Assembly: GCA_033961575.1 (NCBI GenBank)
Contig: CM066732.1
Location: 73,632,687-73,696,686 of the forward strand
Reading direction: 5' to 3'
From: Aselliscus stoliczkanus
Lineage: Eukaryota > Chordata > Mammalia > Chiroptera > Hipposideridae
Length of the DNA: 64,000 bases
The translations under genes were made by a program, and so were the position numbers. This document shows positions 58,450 through 64,000 of this stretch, in pieces. Within the stretch, counting starts at the first letter, position 1; each line of letters begins with the position of its first letter. The notes beneath the pieces were generated by a model. That model did no database searches. It had not been told where the DNA came from and saw nothing but the letters and a program-made list of their open reading frames with translations.

Positions 58450-59033
58450 TTTTTTCTTTTTTTCTTTTTAGAGGGCAGTGTCACTGGCCCTCATATAGTG
58501 GGATCCCAACTGGGGCCACTGGCGTCCCAAGCCAGCTCCTTGTTTTTAAAAAAAAATTTATTGGGGAATTGGGGGAGGGGAACATTGTTGGTGAATGGGG
58601 AAGGGGAACAGACAAGTTGCTGTCTTTTTTTGTTCTTCAGTCTAGTTGCGGAGGACGTTGCTTCATTGGCCCATGTTGGTATCATCATTGTGCTCTTCCT
58701 GGATGAGGCAGATCGGTCGCCGGCCTCTGGATAATCGCTCACCGTGGCTATTGGCAGCTCACGCTGGCTGCCGGCTGCTCACGCTGGCTGCCAACCACTC
58801 ACTGTAGCCTATGGCAGCCCACTGCAGCAGGGGTTGCAGCCTACACAGTCGCCAGGGCTCGCACAACCCAGCCCCAGGTGGAGCTGTAGTTAGCTGTAAG
58901 AGGGCAGTGTCACTGGCCCTCATATGTGGGATCCGAACTGGGGCCACTGGCATCCCAAAACCCGCTCTTCACCAATGCACCACTCGGCCGGGCCCCCAAG
59001 CCAGCTCTTAACCACCACACCACTCAGCTGGCT
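58450..59033 (-). mobile_element. Short tRNA SINE, antisense, hosting another SINE
   Basis: The outer SINE is 58450-58538 plus 59008-59033: gagggcagtgtcactggccc, the head region up to ccaagccagctc, then the rest of the head complement (ttaaccaccacaccactcag, ctggc) after the inner element. Confidence 0.88.
58539..58995 (-). mobile_element. Long composite tRNA SINE nested in a SINE
   Basis: Antisense long copy: aaatttattggggaattggg, gttggtatcatcattgtgct, GC-rich middle, ccctcatatgtgggatccga, and head complement cactcggccgggccc. The 12-bp duplication ccaagccagctc (58527-58538, 58996-59007) is taken from the outer SINE, proving the nesting. Confidence 0.94.
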
Positions 59034-60069
59034 TTTGTGTAAGTTTTTAACAGCTGCTATTTCTCCTCCTCTACAAGTCTCTTTCAGTCGCAAATCGTTT
59101 TGATTGTATGACAATCAAACATCTTCCCACTTGGATGCTATACAACTCTTTCCTTTGCAGACAAAAAAATAATACTAGACTCCTCCAGTCAAAACAGAAA
59201 CTAAACTTTGGTGTCAATGTGAACTGCAGGTGTTTGGAATCACTTAGGATTATAATATAATAAGTTTTTAATTTTCTTCATTTAGAAAATTTTTTAAAAA
59301 ATCACTTCATTTTAGATTTAAAAATAATAAATAGGGTGCTTTTCTCACATTACAATAAACTAGAATAAAGAGTTTTCTACTTCAGAAAGGTAACTTGTTT
59401 CTTCAAAGTCCTGGCAAAGTATCAACAACTTGGTTTAAAGGAATATTTATACAATACTGGGTGGTTGAAAAATACCAAAGATTAAAAAAGAAAAACAATA
59501 ATCATGTGAATGAGTCTCTAAAACCACATCTGATGCAGGTGATGTGTGTGTGTGTGTGTGTGTGCGTGCGCGCGTGTATGTGTATGTGTATAAAACATAA
59601 ATTGTTCAGTAAATTGTCACTGAGCATATATCCATTAGGCAATATACCAGCACCCACCAGGCAATATGCCAGGCAATGACATGTTTCTACATATTTAACA
59701 TATATATTTTAACTGTATAGAAACATTTTTAAAACACCATATGAAAATAATAACTAGAGGTTTAATAATAAATACAGTATTTTATACTCGTTTTAAACTA
59801 TTATATTATTCAAAAAGATTAATTCAAAGAAACATTTGAAACCACAAAGTAAAAGCATTAGTAAACATGACAATTACTTAAAGAGGTATCAACATGTATA
59901 CAGTATTTATTAACAGTATGCTATGCTATTAAAGTGTCATTTTTGTAATGCTGTTTAAGATTATGTTGGCTGTATTCATAATAAGTTATTCATTTGAAAA
60001 GCTGTGGTTTACATCTCTATTTCAGAATACATATTATTAACACATATTATTAACAATAGTCAATCAACT
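59034..60069. other. Unassigned intronic sequence with a TG repeat
   Basis: A (TG)n/(CG-containing) tract lies at 59541-59590. The rest shows no gene or recognised repeat. The 94-residue frame at 59395-59679 reads through the microsatellite. Confidence 0.4.
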
Positions 60070-60260
60070 CTTAGTGAGAAATTAGTATGTGCCAGGCCAT
60101 GTTCTAAGTACTTTACGTCTATCAAATCAGTAATCTTCATGTGGACCTTATGAGTTAGCTATTATTATCCCATCTTACAGAGAAGGAAGCAGATAATAAT
60201 ACATAACTTCTTCAAAGTCATGAGGCTAATAAGTAGGATTCAAATTGAAACAGTATAATT
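60070..60260 (-). mobile_element. MIR SINE, antisense, nearly full length
   Basis: Reads in reverse MIR order: tagtatgtgccaggccatgt, tctaagtactttacgtctat, attattatcccatcttacag, agtcatgaggctaataagta and aggattcaaattgaa. The best preserved MIR in the window. Confidence 0.88.
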
Positions 60261-60711
60261 TAGTTTATCAACAAAATATAGTATGCATAAATATGTACAA
60301 TAGCAAAAGGAAAGGAAATAGAACTACAGAAAAAGTTAATGATAATGACATTTTAAAATTTGAACTTTAAGCCATTAGAGATACAGATAGTTTTTTAAGT
60401 CGTGCATACATCTGGTATTAGGAAATAGTCAACATAGGTCAAAATGAAATACAGACTAGCTGGTATACAGAATTACCTTTTAACTCAGTTCATTCATACC
60501 CAACGGAGTATATGCTAAATTAATGAAAACTACCCTGGCAATTATTTCTCACCTTTTAATTGCACATTCTAGGGCTCACATAGTATTCAAAATCATAACA
60601 CTCTTTTTTTAGGAATATAAAACAAAAAATAGCCATTCTTTTATTACCATTGAAGTGTTTTCTGTTAAATGGTCTTTTAAAAGCTCCATATGTGTATGTT
60701 TACATATACAC

Positions 60712-60830
60712 ATATACATTTATATACCCATATTAGTATATCAACAAATATATATGTTTTTATGTATACTAATTATATATTATATATATAATAATATATA
60801 TATAATATATATATTTATGTGTGCATATAC
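60712..60830. repeat. AT-rich imperfect (TA)n tract
   Basis: Irregular TATA/ATAT sequence with cacatatacatt-type interruptions. Both strands give Ile/Tyr-rich artefactual frames. Confidence 0.8.
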
Positions 60831-60887
60831 AAAAACATACTGTGTGTAAAATTTCAGTTCATCACATGAAAATGCCAAATAAGAGTA

Positions 60888-61033
60888 AAACCTCGGATTG
60901 CGAGTATCTTGGTTTGCGAGTGTTCTGCAAGAACAGCAAACATTTCTAATACATTTTAATTTGGTAAATGAGTGATGTCTTGCAATACAAGTAGTTTGTT
61001 TCCAGAACAAATTATGCTCGCAAACCAAGGTAT
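60888..61033. mobile_element. 146-bp TA-flanked nonautonomous DNA transposon
   Basis: Left end AAACCTCGGATTGCGAGTA and right end, read inverted, ATACCTTGGTTTGCGAGCA form about 20-bp inverted termini. TA sits at 60886-60887 and 61034-61035. The inner sequence also repeats the TTGGTTTGCGAGTG and tcttgcaatac words inversely, so the element is nearly palindromic. A Tc1/mariner/pogo-type MITE is the best fit; family not named. Confidence 0.75.
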
Positions 61034-61035
61034 TA

Positions 61036-61629
61036 CTTTACATCTATTTCTCCTTTATATAAACTGTAAACTACATCTATCTAATGCATGTTTATTAAAT
61101 AAATTATGTAAACTTCATTTGAAGAAATATTATTTTTTCCATATTAATTTCCTTATAAAATTAAAGGCATATGCTACTAAACAATATTTAGGCAATTATA
61201 TACTTATAAGCATAAATGTAGCATAAGAATATAAAATCTGAAAAAATTATATGAAAAAATAAGAAATTTCTAAAATAAATATGCAATGTAAGTGATATCT
61301 GTTTCCTAACATAAAAAATATAAATGTAACCAATGACTATTTAATGATATGCCTTTTAATTGACACCCAAATAAGAAGCGTAAATCTACATATCTAAAAG
61401 CTTGGGATACAGCAGCAACATGGTAATGCAAGTGGGACAACAAAGAAAAAACAGTAAGATAACAAGATTGCAGATAGGAAAAATAAGGCTCCCAAACCAG
61501 AGGAAAGACCAGGAAGTAGAGAAAAAAATGTATCAAGGTAAGTGGGGAACTTTTTTTAATTATACCTCATAAATCAAACCATTGCTTTGTAGGGGGTTTT
61601 ACTTTAGTTAAAATTTATATAGCTTGAAA
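61036..61629. other. Unassigned AT-rich intronic sequence
   Basis: No recognised gene or element. Confidence 0.4.
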
Positions 61630-62360
61630 TGCAGATTCTGATTGTACAATTGATTGATTTCTGAAAGATTCATATATCTGGGTATTCACCCTGATCATGA
61701 CATAGAATATTTCTATCAATAAGAAAGGTCTCTTCCAGCCCATTTGCTCCCATAACCATAGGCTACCATTTTTCTGTTTTGTAATGCCATGGATTAGTGT
61801 CGCCTGTTCTTTAACTTCATAAAAAACAATAGAGTCTTTAAGTCTGTAATCTTTTGTCTGGCTTCTTTTAATCAACATATGTATTTGAGCTTCATCTATG
61901 TTTCTGTGTGCAAGAGTAGTTCACTCTGTTCAAGCAAAATAATATGTAGTCCATTGAATATATCATAATTTGTTTGTTTTCCTGTTAATTAAGTGACACT
62001 TGAATTGTTTTCAGTACTTGGATACTATGAATGATCTATAAACATTCCCCTAAAAGTCTTACAGCATACACATTTCTGTTTTCCTTGGGTAAATACCTAG
62101 AAATGGAATTCCTAGGTCACAAAGTAGATATTGTTCCACTGTCTAAGAAACTGCCAAGCAGTTTTCAAAACTGGTTCTACCATTTTATACTCCCATTACA
62201 GTGTTTGCTGTACTATTTTATATTCCCATTACAGAGTTTTGGCTGTGCCATTTTACACCTCCATTAGAGTTTTGATTGCTGCACTTTCTCACAAATATGT
62301 GCTGCTGTCAGTAGTTTTAATTTCAGAAACCACAGTGCATGGCCACTGAACTGAATAATG
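61630..62360 (+). mobile_element. Old L1 fragment
   Basis: Blocks such as ttaatcaacatatgtatttg, gaattgttttcagtacttgg, cttgggtaaatacctagaaa and tggaattcctaggtcacaaa match old mammalian L1 in a fixed order. The same words occur antisense to ORF2 in other L1M copies, so orientation is uncertain. A local triplication lies at 62178-62275. Confidence 0.5.
62178..62275. repeat. Three imperfect tandem units of about 36 bp
   Basis: attttatactcccattacag, attttatattcccattacag and attttacacctccattagag begin successive units, each followed by a tgtttgctgt-, gttttggctgtg- or tttgattgc-like stretch. Confidence 0.85.
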
Positions 62361-64000
62361 CAGAAAATATTTCCATTATTGTAGAATGCTCTATTGAATA
62401 GCACTGCATTTGGGCTTAATCCTTATCCTAAGGAAGAATCAAATGATTGCTGAAGGTGCTTGGCAAGGCCTGTCCTCTCTGGTTAGACCCGCTCCAACCT
62501 CCCATTTGACTCAGTGCTGTGGCAGTGCTTCTGTACCACATGCGTGTAAACCAGGGGCGCGGCAGCATGACTCCTGGGCAAGGACTGAAGGGGGATCCAC
62601 AGAGTTAACTGGTGCCCCCCCCCATCCCTTCCAAATACAGGAATACAGTTTCTGTCATTTAAAACTATCATCTGCAAATTTTAGCTGCTTCTAGTACCAA
62701 GATTTAAATTTATTCTTTACTGCAGCAAAACCAAGGCTCTGTCTGGATCAACACCTTCTGGAGTCAGGCAAGAGCGCCTTGGGACATGATGCCAGGAGAA
62801 TCACTGTGACACCTCTGTGCATTCCTATGCACCCTGCTGTTCATGCATTTCCCCCCCTCCATTTTATAATGGTTTTTTGAGGGATGGTATGATTGGTAAT
62901 AATTATTCTTCATGGCTAGAAGCCTCTACTGTTTTTCAAGGGACCAAAAGCCATTTTTCCTGTTCAGGAAAACGTTCCTACCATACAGAAACTGACTGGA
63001 GTAGTAAGCTTTCATTTGTTTCAAACTGAATACCCAATGAAAACTTTTTCCTCCTAATTTCCAATTTCCTATCATTTTCAAGATATCTTTTTCCTAGTAT
63101 CTGTAAAGTTGGTGATTTTCCAGAACAGTTCACAGGAAATGAAATTAAGTACACAAATTACTAAACTCTTCCTTAGCAGTGAAATTTCCCCCCAATGTTT
63201 ATAATATGTAAATAATAATAATAATAACTAAATTATGTAAATTTAAGGTAAATTGGTAATAGTCTTTATTCACTTAGCATCTAATAACTAAAGACTGCTA
63301 ACCTACCAAATGTGGTTACGCAGTAACAAAGCATGAAAATCACCTCTTCTGGATTTTAACTAGACCATATTTAGAAATGATTCCTAACATTTGAGTTGGT
63401 AAAAACATAAGGATCTAAAAGAGTTTTAAAAACTCAATATATTCCAGATGTCTCCCCCATTTTAGCACTTTAAATGCCACTAACATTTCCCGGAACACAG
63501 AAGCCAGTCAAAACTAACATAACACTGTTCCGTTCGACCCACCCCTTTCTTATCTCTCTTCTCTAGCATTCTAATTCTCTGCTTAAGTATACTGTAACTA
63601 GCCATAAAAAAAACACCTTGTTCTTGGTGGGGGGGGGTGCATAAAAGAAGGCAAGGGTAGGATGATAAATCCAAGGAAGTAATTTAAACATGCTGACAAA
63701 AAATTGGAGGGCCAAAAATAAAAGCCATACAGTCCCTTGATTTTGGTGGTATTTGCTGTATTGGGAAGAGGCACCCATCTACCATAGCTACAGTTTCTTA
63801 GAATCTCAATCCACTGGGGTATCCATTAGGTCTGACAGTGCAATCTAAACACCAAGGCTATTATAACTCACACCTAATGTATGACTTGTTAATTATACTA
63901 CTAATTATTCATTCTATGAGTTCATAATTATACTTCATACTTTCAAGCTGAATTAGAAATACAAAAGGTGCCAAAAAAATGTATACACATTTTAAGAAAG
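62361..64000. other. Unassigned intronic sequence to window end
   Basis: A moderately GC-richer patch at 62440-62830 holds a C run (62616-62624). Overlapping short frames there have no splice signals or known features. An ATA repeat lies near 63210 and a G run at 63629. No recognised repeat. Confidence 0.4.

Overview
The window is AT-rich nuclear DNA of a placental mammal. There are no bacterial-type operons, viral coding modules, rRNA genes or CpG islands. Old MIR and L1M relics are overlaid by younger L1 3' ends, by many copies of a tRNA-derived SINE whose tail carries AATAAA followed by TCTTT, and by mariner and hAT DNA transposons. The SINE heads and the DNA transposons most resemble what I know from bats, tentatively the horseshoe/leaf-nosed (rhinolophoid) lineage. 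This placement rests on repeat recognition only, and another SINE-rich lineage such as colugo is not excluded.

One real protein-coding exon is visible: 108 bp on the minus strand at 51827-51934, with a good acceptor and donor. It encodes 36 codons of a coiled-coil protein that I recognise as MIPOL1 (mirror-image polydactyly 1). The window is therefore most likely intronic MIPOL1 sequence, transcribed right to left, with one internal exon and the two introns beside it.

Layout: 1-1870 is an antisense L1M relic. 1871-9380 is mostly unique sequence with two compound microsatellites, a candidate regulatory element around a perfect inverted repeat (5384-5432) and a GC-rich 32-bp minisatellite (7021-7473). 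9384-16665 holds a SINE, an antisense L1M, a deleted mariner carrying a SINE, a MITE and older repeats. 18632-25322 is repeat-poor. 25337-30262 is a pile-up of SINEs and L1 pieces. 30265-37395 is a long, dead L1 with recognisable ORF1, endonuclease and reverse transcriptase remnants and three SINE insertions. 37740-48744 is dense in SINEs, L1 ends, a MITE, a second deleted mariner and a hAT MITE. 49558-54497 is a repeat-poor block holding the exon. 54498-59033 is again dense in SINEs and L1. 59034-64000 is quiet, with a MIR, a small TIR element and an L1M 3' end.

No intact autonomous element and no multi-gene system is present. The most informative items are the exon, the inverted-repeat element, the modular SINE family, two mariners sharing one internal deletion, and the precisely bounded DNA-transposon insertions.
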